From Plantago elongata (Eukaryota; Streptophyta; Magnoliopsida; Lamiales; Plantaginaceae), in NCBI GenBank assembly GCA_036897095.1, contig JAYMSP010000067.1:29921-93920 (forward strand): a DNA stretch of 64,000 nucleotides, written 5' to 3'. This document shows, piece after piece, positions 54,153 through 64,000 of this stretch (positions within the stretch are counted from its first letter, which is position 1; each line of letters begins with the position of its first letter). A model generated the notes under the pieces. That model made no database searches. It worked only from the letters and a program-made list of their open reading frames with translations, and was not told the DNA's origin. The position numbers and the translations under genes were made by a program.

Positions 54153-55290
54153 ATCTACATATTTTAATTGCATCTTGCAAACTGCACGTACCAAATATTT
54201 TGGGTTCCATGTCGAATTCCATGTATTATCTAAGTTCATAATATTATGATAATAAATAAAACAAACTTCCTTTTGCAGTATTTATTATAAAGATTTCAAA
54301 CTAATCGTCTAGATCACTTGAAATCATGAATGATTATCGAGTGACTCATTTAAAAGATCGATTCATTCGTTTAAACGGATGGTCACATATATGTAGCTAG
54401 CTAGTCGTACAAGTGTCAACCTAAATTAATTACATTAAAATTTATAGCTAGTTTCTTCTATATTTATACAGTAGAGACGTAGTAGTAATTTTTAGCAAAC
54501 CGACCATTATGTTTCCTGCAAATTCATCAGTCCACATTCAATTCTAGTGATGGAGTTTGGTGCGTGTATTAACTAGTGTAGTAGTAAAGTAACATGCATG
54601 AATCGAATTAACTAATCATCTATGAATACATACAAATATATAATTAAACTACAAGTATGAGCCGGATGTATGTATAATCCGCTCGAAAAGTTTTGAAAGT
54701 TTTCCGGTACATCTAACAGAAAAGTACGTGAAAAATGTTATGTGTTGAAATAGTTGATTCAAGAACAATCTTGACTAATCACACTGGCTTATTATGGGAT
54801 GAGCATATGCATTACCAGTTAGTGGGTTGGTTTTGATTTGTTCTATCATTAAGGTTAAGGGCGGATGCAGAATTTTAATATTGGAAGGCGAAATTATACA
54901 CATTTTTCTAAATGCATATCTGTCCATCATCGATCGATATTTATTATAAGTTTGTGCCATACCCACAACATGTAGTAACCTGCGACGAATTCATATGCAC
55001 AAGTTGCCTCTAGTTGTGTATATGGATCCTTCAAAGTGACTCCTTCAAAGTTGATAGGAAAAATTAGGTCAGACTTCATCCATCTCATTAATTTGAAAAG
55101 ATGACACAATTAGTTACATGCATATACAATTCAAAATTTGTCTACTCCATCTCCTGCCTGCCCATAAATAAAATGTACATTCATATCATGAACATTAATT
55201 AGTCATACAATATGAATATCAATCTGTAGATCTCATCACTGCAAATTGTGAATCATTTAGCTTTCCAATGCTATTTCCATTACCCCCTCA
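54153..55290. other. Spacer between thionin-like and KCS genes
   Basis: AT-rich with no recognised coding sequence. GGGCGGATGCAGAATTTTAA near 54860 resembles the head of the 81-bp insertion at 17239, suggesting a related repeat, but I could not find its other end. Confidence 0.45.
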
Positions 55291-55293
55291 CCC

Positions 55294-55301
55294 TTTATAT
55301 A
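55294..55301 (+). promoter_or_regulatory. Probable TATA box of the KCS gene
   Basis: TTTATATA lies 62 bp upstream of the chosen ATG after a C-rich stretch, giving a short leader of about 30 nt. Position and context are good; no experimental support. Confidence 0.55.
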
Positions 55302-55362
55302 CATGTGAATACCAAACTTCATGTAATCATATCCTAAAAGTCTTTCTTACAAAAAATTGAGA

Positions 55363-56781
55363 ATGGAACAACCAAGTATTAACACACACATTGTCCAAAT
55401 CCTCTTATTCATAGCCCTCCTATTCTCCACCTTCCTCATCTCCTCCACCACCTTCACCAACGTACTCCGCCTCGTCTCCACCAACCTCCGCCTCTCCCTA
55501 TCGTGCGTTGCATTGATCCTCATCCCCATTTTCTACCACTTCCTCACCAGGCCTCGTCCCGTCTACCTCCTCAATTACTCATGCCATAAGCCTTCATCCG
55601 ATCGAAAGTGCACGTATGAGGTGGCAGAATCTTTTGTGCGTCGTACTGTGGATTTTGCACCGGAAGCCCTAGATTTCATGCGTAACATATATCTCAAATC
55701 CGGATTGGGTGATGACACATACGCTCCAGGGTTCATTTTTGAAAAAGATGATGATGTCGACATGCTAAAGCATGCGGTGCAAGAAGCCGAGGAAGGGATT
55801 TTTTCCTCGGTTGATGCACTTTTCGAGAAAACCAAAATCGACCCTCTAAGCATCGATGTTGTTGTAGTAACTAGTGGAAGCTTTTCGCCTTCTCCATCAC
55901 TAAGCTCACTTGTCGTGAATCGTTACAAACTTAGGGCAGGCGTGAAAACGTACAACTTAAGTGGCATGGGATGTAGCTCCGGTGTTATGTCCATAGACCT
56001 TGCGGCTAGGATTTTACGTGGGAGCCGCAAGATCCAAAACATCCTCGTCGTAATAAACGAGAGTATCACATCAAATTGGTATAAAGGTGATAGTCGTCCA
56101 ATGCTCGTGACTAATTGCATATTTCGTGTAGGATGCGCATCTGCATTAATCGCAAACAACCCCAGTCATCGCCGAGTTGCCAAGATGGAGTTAGTCCACT
56201 CGCTCCGGACCCACCACGGAGCCGATGACAGCTCATATAAGGCTGCATTCCAAGAAGAGGACGACAAGGGCAAAACTGGGATTTCACTAACCAAGGATCT
56301 AATAAGAGTCGCGGGAATAAACTTGTCACAACATATTAGGATTCTTGCCCCGCGAGTGTTGCCTCTGAGTCAACTCGTGCATTATGCTTACTCCAAGATC
56401 CTTGCAGTGTCGACCGGTGAACCGTCAAAGCCGATCGTGCCGGATTTTACAAAAGCATTTCAACATTTTTGCATACACACCGGTGGAAAGGCTGTGATAG
56501 AGAGTGTAGGCCGAGTTATGAGGCTGAGTGAGGAGGTGACTGAGCCTGCTCGGATGAGTCTGCACCGGTTCGGTAACACGTCTAGCAGTCTTGTTTTCTA
56601 TGAGTTGAGTTATTTTGAAGCTAAAAAGAGAGTGAAAAAAGGTGACAAAATGTGGATGATTGCGTTTGGTACTGGCTTTAAGGTTGGAAGCTTGGTCTGG
56701 AAATGGCTTCAAAACTCTACCCAAGATTTTGATAATCCTTGGTTGGATTGTGTAAATGATTACCCTTTGAAAGCTTGGTGA
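55363..56781 (+). CDS. 3-ketoacyl-CoA synthase (KCS), single exon
   Basis: Condensing enzyme of ER fatty acid elongase, making very-long-chain acyl-CoAs for wax, suberin or lipids. One uninterrupted frame of 472 aa; the ATG at 55363 is chosen because the two codons before it (TTG, AGA) cannot start. Two hydrophobic segments at about residues 10-30 and 45-62 form the N-terminal membrane anchor. FAE1/KCS motifs follow: VYLLNYSCHKP, then the catalytic Cys in NLSGMGCSSGVMSIDLAARI (about residue 204), the His in HSLRTHHGADDSSYKAAFQE, CIHTGGKAVIE, and the Asn in RFGNTSSSLVFYEL. It is somewhat divergent: GSFSPSPSLSSLVVNRYKLR lacks the usual Cys, and CIFRVGCASALIANN replaces the common MGGAAILLSN. 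The catalytic triad is intact. The closest KCS clade cannot be named with confidence. Confidence 0.93.
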   Translation: MEQPSINTHIVQILLFIALLFSTFLISSTTFTNVLRLVSTNLRLSLSCVALILIPIFYHFLTRPRPVYLLNYSCHKPSSDRKCTYEVAESFVRRTVDFAPEALDFMRNIYLKSGLGDDTYAPGFIFEKDDDVDMLKHAVQEAEEGIFSSVDALFEKTKIDPLSIDVVVVTSGSFSPSPSLSSLVVNRYKLRAGVKTYNLSGMGCSSGVMSIDLAARILRGSRKIQNILVVINESITSNWYKGDSRPMLVTNCIFRVGCASALIANNPSHRRVAKMELVHSLRTHHGADDSSYKAAFQEEDDKGKTGISLTKDLIRVAGINLSQHIRILAPRVLPLSQLVHYAYSKILAVSTGEPSKPIVPDFTKAFQHFCIHTGGKAVIESVGRVMRLSEEVTEPARMSLHRFGNTSSSLVFYELSYFEAKKRVKKGDKMWMIAFGTGFKVGSLVWKWLQNSTQDFDNPWLDCVNDYPLKAW

Positions 56782-56960
56782 ATTGAGCATGGTAATATAA
56801 TAAATATAATGTACTTAATGTTAAATTTACCAAATCGACAACAATGGCAGTTGTGACTATATTACATGACTCGTTTGATATTTATTTCTGACATCCTGTA
56901 AGTTTTTTTAAAAATAATAAGGAATAATAAATTATTACAATGCTACATTCTCATTTATTA
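56782..56960. other. KCS 3' flank
   Basis: AT-rich 3' UTR and flank with two AATAATAA-like stretches that could serve polyadenylation; it ends at the Harbinger-like element. Confidence 0.4.
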
Positions 56961-58269
56961 GACCGTTCACGGTGGACGGCTGTGGAGCATGTCCATCGGT
57001 TGCCCCGCAACCGATGGACTGGGGCCCAGCCCCAACGCTCTCTCTCCTTTTTTTATTAATAAAAAATATAAAAAAACTCCAACGACTATAAACAGTCATA
57101 TTTTTTCGGGATATATAAATAGACGATCATTTTCACTTCATTCTTCACACCTCCAAACACTCTTTCTTTATCTCTATTAAACTCAAAACACTCTTGTAAT
57201 CACTACCAAAAACTAAAATGAATCCGAATCTTGCAGCTTGGTTGGCGGACAAAGATCTGGCTGAAATCGAGCAAATGTTTAGTAGTATGGCTACCACAGT
57301 TTGGAATCATCCACCAATCCAAACAACAATCCAAATGAACCATACAATCCTTTCAACTCCCAAGATGTATTCCGTCCAGAAGGTTATGATTTGGGATCGC
57401 AGCAAACCGTCCCGGAGACAATCTCCATGATGCAGTGACAAACGAAGATGAACTACACCGGTCCAAAGGAATATGTAATTCCGAGTTTTGAACTCCATGA
57501 TGCAGAAGGTGAAGACACGGACGGAAGCTCGGGGAAGAAAATGCGCATGAGCGAGGATAGTGATGAATTCAAGGAGCGTCCCATGGGTCGGAATAGGGCG
57601 AAGGCACTTAGAAAAAGTGGCATGTCTTCAAACTCCTCCAGCAGTGACTTTGCTGAGTTCAAGAACGATTTTGCTACACAACTGCATCTGGAGCAACAGA
57701 GGATTGACATAGAGCAGAGGAGGTTGGCGTTCTTCGAAAGAAAAGAGTAGAAATGTCTACAGATAGAAGCAGCAACTAACCAGACCAATGCCGACTTGAA
57801 TCGCACTCAAAGGCTGCAAATGTATCTCAACTTGTCGGGTATCAACCCAACTGATATGACCCCGGGCCAAAGGAAGGTGTACAAGGTTTTGGACCAAGAG
57901 TTCGGAGATGAGTCTTGAAGCAGTACAATGAAATGGTGTTTTTATGTTTGTGTTTGTATGTTGTAGTTTCAAATTCCGTTATTTTCATTTTCAAAAGTTG
58001 TATGAAGTCGTACTGTGTCTTTCCCAATTCAATAACAAAACACCATCGATAAAATATAGTCGTTATTCGTATATGTTTGAAAATATAGCCGTTATTCGAA
58101 CCAATATTCAATTATTATTTCAATTTAAATTTATTAAAAAAATTAAAAATAAAATGGGTGGCGACCAATTTTCATCGATCGCCACAACACCACAATTCGG
58201 TCATGGCGGAGCGGTTGCGGAGCAACCACACGCCACGTCCTAATTGTGAAGTCACCACAGTGATCGGTC
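56961..58269 (+). mobile_element. Deleted PIF/Harbinger-like element with broken ORF1
   Basis: Ends GACCGTTCACGGTGG (56961) and inverse GACCGATCACTGTGG (58255-58269) match at 13 of 15 bases. TTA precedes the left end and TCA follows the right, close to the 3-bp TTA/TAA duplication of Harbinger elements. Within lies a decayed ORF1 (57218-57918): MNPNLAAWLADKDLAEIEQM, then after a frameshift VPETISMMQ, a TGA, RPMGRNRAKALRKSG, a Gln/Glu-rich helix, a TAG, and GINPTDMTPGQRKVYKV. The RPMGRNRAKAL motif marks the NAM-associated/Myb-like ORF1 that accompanies plant PIF transposases. The DDE transposase is absent, so the copy is non-autonomous. A 12-bp-arm hairpin lies just inside the left end (56992-57018). 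Confidence 0.75.
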
Positions 58270-58734
58270 TCAGTCCTATTTCTTTCTATGAATAAGAATA
58301 TTATATTAGATTTCGTACTTATTGTACTGTGTTCGTTAAATTTGTTCAATCTGACACCATATAGTACATATAATTTTGTGTTTATTGAACCTATTATAAT
58401 TTTACGAAATCATCCGCACATGCAGAAGACGATTAAATTTGTATAAATTTTACTAGACTCTGAATTAGTGATGCAAATAGTGTCATATTTGCAATGTCTA
58501 AAATATCAAAGGGCTAAAAAGTTTCAGATTCGGCCCAACATTGTTATAAATTGGGCCGAAAGGTCCTCCAAGTTTCTAGGATTTTATTGCTCTAATTTAA
58601 TCCTTGATTGGTCCGATAATATTATTGTAAATAAAATATTAAAATACCTAATTGATCTTTATCGAGTATGGACAAGCCGAAACCTATTCAATTTAGAGTA
58701 TAAAACTAAAACTAAATTACGCAAGACCTTCCCA

Positions 58735-58995
58735 AACTAGTCGAGTTTCATTCTTAATAGTCGAACCTCAATAAGTCCAACTCGATTAGATTTATATTAC
58801 GCACATTATCGAGAAGTACAATATGAAAATGAATTCCTTAATCGAACTTTTTCGAGTCTAATGGGGTATAAACGAGTTGAATTCAACTCAGTTCGATAAC
58901 AAATCGAGAACCAAATCAAATTCGTCCTGCTCTATCTTTAACGAGTCAAACCCTCGTTAATTTTGACTCGATTAACAACCCTGCTCTAACAGTGA
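58735..58995. repeat. Unclassified repeat rich in CGAG/TCGAA words
   Basis: Frequent CGAG, CTCG and TCGAA words (AACCTCAATAAGTCCAACTC, TTTTCGAGTCTAATGG, AACTCAGTTCGATAAC) are unlike the surrounding AT-rich DNA and resemble degenerate plant interspersed repeats. No terminal repeats were found. Confidence 0.35.
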
Positions 58996-59126
58996 TATTG
59001 TAGGGGGTTGCAGTCTTGATTTCAGCTAGTAGATGATATCATCACCATCATTCATTATCTTGTTCAATCGACTGTAAAACCCAAAACCTCTCTTCTTGCC
59101 AATTCGAACGCCATTGAACCATAAAA

Positions 59127-62100
59127 ATGGGAGCAGCAAGCAAAGCTCTGTCGCTGACCCTTTTCTCTTCTCTACCCAAACGCCTCTCTTTCACCACAAC
59201 CAGACCTTTCTACTTCTCACACCCCAACCAATTATTCCGCCCCCATTCCTCCATTGCCGCCCAATCAACATCTACTGAGACCTCAACAGTTCAACCTGAT
59301 AAGCATTCCATTCTCTTGGAAAGACTCAGGCAAAGGCACATTAAAGATTCCGCACAAACTCCACCTGTGCAAAAGTTCAGTAGTGGTGGTAACAAGGGTA
59401 GTAGTGGAAATGAGAGTTTGAGTAAGAAAAAGTCTACTGGGGTGCGAAAAGCTTCGAGCTTTCATGAGCTGGGTTTGACTGAGGAGGTAATGGGGGTTTT
59501 GGGTGAAATGGGTATTTCGGAACCTACTGAGATTCAGTGTATGGGTATACAGGCGATTTTGGAAGGGACTAGTGTTGTTGTGGGGTCGCATACTGGTTCT
59601 GGGAAGACTCTGGCTTATCTTTTGCCTATTGTTCAGGTGAAAAGATTGAGTCTTTATGGTGGTTTTCTCTGGTTTTGAGGTGTTTGTGTTTCTGTGCGTT
59701 GTCGAATTGAATACTTACTGAATGGCCTGTAGTATTATTTTTAGTTGTTTGCTTTGGTTAATCGTTTTATTGTACAAGAGTGGTTGCATACTTGTTAAAA
59801 GAAGACCATGGCTAATCTTTTGCCTCTTGTTCAAGTGAAAAGATTGAGTCTTTATGGTGTTTTTTTTTCTGTGCACTGTCGAATGAATGTGTATACTTAT
59901 AAGTTTGCAGAATGCAGCCTGTAGTTTTATGTTTGTGTTGGTTGCTAGTCTTAATTTGGTTCATCTGTTTATTGTAAAAGAATGGTTTCTTGGTAGAACT
60001 ACTTATCGTCTGCATATGTGTTAGAATCAAAAAGGGAAACGTGGGTCGTGCCTCTGTTGAATTATGGTTGCTTCCCATACCTGCGGTGTCATTGTTGATG
60101 TTGCATAGAACTCAATATCTAGGTTCTATCAAGGGAATGCTATACAGAGCCTTGCACTTGTCATTGTCTAATAATTTGGAAAGTTGAGAAGAAATGTAAC
60201 GCAGAAGGACAGTGCACGGGTTTTGTAGTTGTATTTCTATGTTAGTTTGTTACTCTTTAGTCAATGTGGTTACCCATTTTTTTTACCTAGAGGTCATGGT
60301 ATGTAGTTCCTGTGCCAATCTTGGGTGTGTAATATATCACCTGAGACATGCTCGTTAAGAATGGATTTTCTTATTTTTTCAGCTGATGAGGAGGGATGAA
60401 GCTTTACACGGGATAACGATGAAGCCTAAACGTCCTCGAGCTATCATATTGTGCCCAACAAGGGAGCTTTGTGAGCAGGTAAACTGTTCTGTGCATCTTT
60501 TGTGTTGACTTGAAGTATGAGTTCAAGAACCATTTTACATTTTTATTGGTGTTGCTAGGTTTTCCATGTGGCCAAATCTATCAGTCATCATGCTCGATTC
60601 AGGTCGACTATGGTGAGTGGTGGTGGGCGTTTGAGACCCCAGGAAGATTGCTTGAACAGCCCTATAGACATGGTGGTAGGAACCCCTGGTAGGGTCCTTC
60701 AGCATATAGAAGATGGAAATATTGTTTATGGTGACATCAAATACGTGGTAACGACCCCACTTCTACAACCCAATTCACTTTCATTGATTCAAAGCCATTT
60801 TCACCTTCATACTAAGCTCATGGAGGTGGTAATTTTTTGTTTAGGTGTTGGATGAGGCAGATACCATGTTTGACCATGGTTTTGGCCCTGACATCCGAAA
60901 ATTTGTTGGACCACTGAAAAATCGTGCCTCTAGACCTGATGGTGAAGGATTTCAAACAGTATTGGTTACTGCAACAATGACAAAGGTATACATGGTTGAG
61001 TCATCATTTAGGCTCAGTGATGGCTTTCTACAAATGCTGATAACAGAGATAACTCATAACATCTGCCCTGCCTGTTTTAAAATGCTTATCAAATAAGTTT
61101 TACAGGGTGTGCAAAATCTTGTTGACGAGGAGTTTCATGGAATAACACATTTACATACCTCTAGTCTCCATAAGAAGATTGCTTTGGCTCGTCATGACTT
61201 TATCAAACTTTCGGGTTCAGAAAATAAGCTGGAGGCCTTGTTACAGGTATGCTACTTTCAAATGAATTGCAGAATTGTTTTATGACTCTAGAAATAGATG
61301 TATATTATACCCCCCACCCCCCAACAAGAACTTCCTTAGATTGAATTTTTTTAATGAACTTTGACCACAAATCACTCCTAATCACACCCACATAAGAATA
61401 TCATAAGATATACAATTATACTATAATGAAAGTAGATCAGATATACTATCTTTTAGCTTTAGATGTAGCTCAGGCCTTAATAGCTTTCCTTCTTAATACA
61501 TGTAAATGCTTTAATTAGCTCTGAAGCATTTGGACTTTGGAGCAACTTCAAATGCTTGTCTTCTGTACTCATTTACAGTGGGGTATTTACATTCACTGAG
61601 AACTTTCTTTTTTACTAATACAGATTATGGAATGCCAATTTGGTGAGACAAATTAATTTCTCTATAGAATTATCTTATTCCTTAATTAACTTGAGTATAG
61701 ACACACTTTTTAGTTAAACTTCGAAATTACTAGTATTATTGATAACTTGTGAATCTTGCATCCATATGTTAAGATAAAACATCAAGAATGCCAGTATGAT
61801 TTTATGAGAAAACAAGCAACTGCAAGGCCTATCAAAATGGTATTGAGATAGCATTTTCAGCAGTAATTCACAATCTGTCACTGTCAGAGAGCCGTGCATT
61901 TTCATCACAGATTTGTGGATTTAGTTTGTTATGTTCATGTCCTTGCAGGTTCTTGAACCAAGTTTAGCCAAAGGAAATAGAATTATGGTTTTCTGCAACA
62001 CATTGAACTCCAGTCGTGCTGTGGATCACTATTTAACTGAAAACCAAGTCTCTACAGTCAATTATCACGGGGAGGTGCCAGCTGAGCAAAGGTTAGATGA

Positions 62101-63539
62101 AATAATATCTCCGGTTTCAGTATGCCTCTGTGCTAGGCTAGCTATTTGCTATTATTTGAGTACCAAGGCTTTTGTTAATTGTTACAAATCAAAGAACGGT
62201 GAGCGCATTGATGAGAAGAAACTCAAATGTACCAGCTAACACCAACACTATTTTTGGTAGCAAAGACTAATGGATATGAATCTTATCCTAATCAACATAG
62301 CGTTTGTTTGCAGATATAGTTTTACATCTCTCTCTGAAGTAAAAGATGGACTTTTGAAATGATTTAAATTGCTCCTTTTATCATTAAAGATTAGCCCCTT
62401 CTTTCTCGTTTGAAATTAAGGCCATGCGTTCAATCTATGCGCTACATTTTACATGAATTTCCCACTGGAAATCCCCGGTAAATGATTAGTGAATTGTCTT
62501 CCTGGGCCCTGGCATCTGGAAAAAAAATTGGGAAATGTGAAATATATGGTCTTATTTTGTCAAATGTCTCTGCTTGTGGAATTCTATATATAAATTCTTT
62601 CATGCCTTTTCATATACAGGGTTCAAAACCTTGAGAAATTTAAGAGTGATGATGGAGATTGCCCCACGTTAGTATGCACTGATTTAGCAGCTAGGGGTTT
62701 GGACTTGGCTGTAGACCATGTTATCATGTTCGACTTTCCCTCCAACTCTGTAAGTCGTAGCGCCGTCATCTCTTCCCTTTCTGATTTAGTACTTATCTGA
62801 GTACATGATTTATTTCTCTTATTACGTATCAGATTGATTACCTGCATCGTACTGGAAGAACTGCTCGTATGGGTGCAAAAGGTATTCATGACAAATTTAC
62901 ATTGTCATTCTTTGATATAAGTATTATCGTCATATTAAGAAAATCTCAATGTCAATGAACTGGTACGCGAAAAGGGTAATCGAGACTAACTTTGCTAAAA
63001 TGACAGGTAAAGTGACCAGTTTAATTTCTAGAAGGGATCAATTATTGGCAACCAAGATTGAAGAGGCAATAAAAAAGAATGAGAGTTTGGAGTCTCTCTC
63101 TGTACAACGCATTAAGAGTGATTTTGCGAGGTCTCGCATAAATGAGCAGAAAGATAAAAACGAAAAAATGGTCAGACTTTCAAGTTTTCAAAAGAACAAG
63201 CCCACTCCCATTAGATCAATTAAAGTCCCTGGGAAGCCAATTGTATACAAGAAATCTCCGGCTACCAAATCTGGCAAAGCTCCTGTTCTTTCAAGAGGCA
63301 AGAAGACGTTCATTAAGGTCTCAAGAACATCAAAACCGACTGGCCCTAAAACCTCAAACGGTAAGTCATATGGTGCAAAGAAAGCGTCTGGAAGCCAAAA
63401 ATCTGGTCCTGCTAAAACCTCAAACGGCAAGTCATATGGTGCAAAGAAAGCGCCTGGAAGCCAAAAATCTGGTCCTGCTAAACCTACAACGAAGCTGAAT
63501 GTAGTCGGGTTTAGGGGTCGCAGTGCAGCGACTTCATGA
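59127..63539 (+). CDS. RH39: Chloroplast DEAD-box RNA helicase, RH39-like
   Basis: ATP-dependent RNA helicase; Arabidopsis RH39 is needed for the hidden break in chloroplast 23S rRNA. Nine exons close to 643 aa: 59127-59636, 60383-60478, 60559-60747, 60845-60985, 61106-61246, 61949-62091, 62620-62749, 62833-62881 and 63007-63539. A Ser/Thr-rich N-terminus ([20 protein letters not shown]) looks like a chloroplast transit peptide. Helicase motifs in order: Q motif FHELGL with EPTEIQ, motif I SHTGSGKT, Ia [10 protein letters not shown], Ib VGTPGR, II DEAD, III as TAT in [31 protein letters not shown] and [12 protein letters not shown]. The C-terminus is basic and includes a 22-aa unit repeated twice. 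The TAT form of motif III fits this subgroup. The gene looks functional. Confidence 0.93.
63348..63479 (+). repeat. Two tandem 66-bp coding repeats in the RH39 C-terminus
   Basis: Units 63348-63413 and 63414-63479 differ at only two bases: one synonymous (GGT/GGC) and one Ser-to-Pro change. Each encodes a Lys/Ser/Gly-rich 22-residue module starting [13 protein letters not shown]. The near identity points to recent in-frame duplication. Confidence 0.9.
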
Positions 63540-63809
63540 TAATCTCTAGTTTGTTGAACTCTTAATTTGCCAGATGTTCTTTTAACATTGTAGAGTGAGA
63601 TAAAGTATACGGACTAGAATGTATTACTTTGTTACCTAAGATATGAAAATGTTTGTTTTCTTTAGAGTAGAACAACTCACTCCCCCAGTAATGGATGTGG
63701 CCAAATATGAGGCCAAAGAAGAAGTTAAAGATAGGGATGATGTACTATATAATCCTAATTAAATTAGACATAGTTATATATATTAGAGTCCTAATTAGAT
63801 TAGACATAT

Positions 63810-64000
63810 GGCGCTTCGTCCCACATGACCACCAATCCAGATACTCTTTCGTCTTATTCTTCTTCGAGCAAACATACTAGTATTATTGTCGGTAATGGTA
63901 GCAGTATTCCTATTCGTGGCTTTGGTCATACTTCTCTCTCTCATCCAAATCCCAACTTTCGACTCCCCAACATTTTGCATGCTCCTAATCTAGTCAAAAA
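63810..64000 (+). mobile_element. Ty1/Copia retrotransposon fragment (protease region), cut by the window edge
   Basis: One frame from 63810 reads GASSHMTTNPDTLSSY, then IIVGNGSSIPIRGFGHTSL and LPNILHAPNLVK. These are the protease active-site surroundings (normally preceded by D-S/T-G) and the following stretch before the integrase zinc finger of plant Copia polyproteins. The codons immediately left of GASSH do not continue in frame, so the fragment is truncated or broken there. Just before it CCTAATTARATTAGACATA occurs twice (63754 and 63791). The element may continue past 64000. Confidence 0.8.

Noticed and set aside
54927-55109. 60-codon minus-strand frame upstream of KCS
   Set aside because: The protein-like look is not supported by any family match, start context or neighbouring exon.

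Overview
This is a plant nuclear chromosome segment. The genes are intron-rich with GT-AG splice sites, the spacers are AT-rich, and the proteins are plant-specific (GIGANTEA, SOL1-type carboxypeptidase, PBL kinase, KCS, chloroplast RH39). Stowaway, Harbinger, Copia and tRNA-derived SINE debris lies between genes. A eudicot, probably an asterid and perhaps Lamiales, is my guess; the order-level call is inference only. I derived the exon models by eye from conserved protein sequence, splice sites and reading-frame closure. Exon lengths sum to whole codons in every complete model.

Left third (1-19 kb): a partial URGT-type nucleotide-sugar transporter (minus), a complete B2-type mitotic cyclin (minus), and a decayed SMC5 gene (minus) with several stops and frameshifts. 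Then come an unnamed 283-aa plant protein (plus) and a PBL21/ASG5-like receptor-like cytoplasmic kinase (minus).

Middle (19-49 kb): a complete GIGANTEA clock gene (minus, 1169 aa) is divergent from a SOL1-like carboxypeptidase D (plus). The ~6 kb between them carries evening-element and ABRE-like motifs on the GI side and a dense cluster of MITEs, SINEs and tandem repeats. Next are a TAR3/4-like alliinase-family aminotransferase (minus) and choline kinase (plus).

Right third (49-64 kb): an SDR12-like dehydrogenase (minus), a cysteine-rich thionin-like secreted peptide (plus), a single-exon 3-ketoacyl-CoA synthase (plus), a deleted PIF/Harbinger element with a broken ORF1, a chloroplast DEAD-box helicase RH39-like gene (plus), and a Ty1/Copia fragment running off the right edge.

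The genes are functionally independent, as is normal for a plant chromosome; there are no operons. The order SOL1 - choline kinase - SDR - RH39, with URGT and TAR nearby, resembles duplicated Arabidopsis blocks, so this looks like conserved ancestral gene order. I found no clearly novel biological system. The most notable items are the SMC5 pseudogene, the GI upstream motif cluster, two likely GC-AG introns, the SOL1 overlapping uORF, and a short SINE family with clean target-site duplications.
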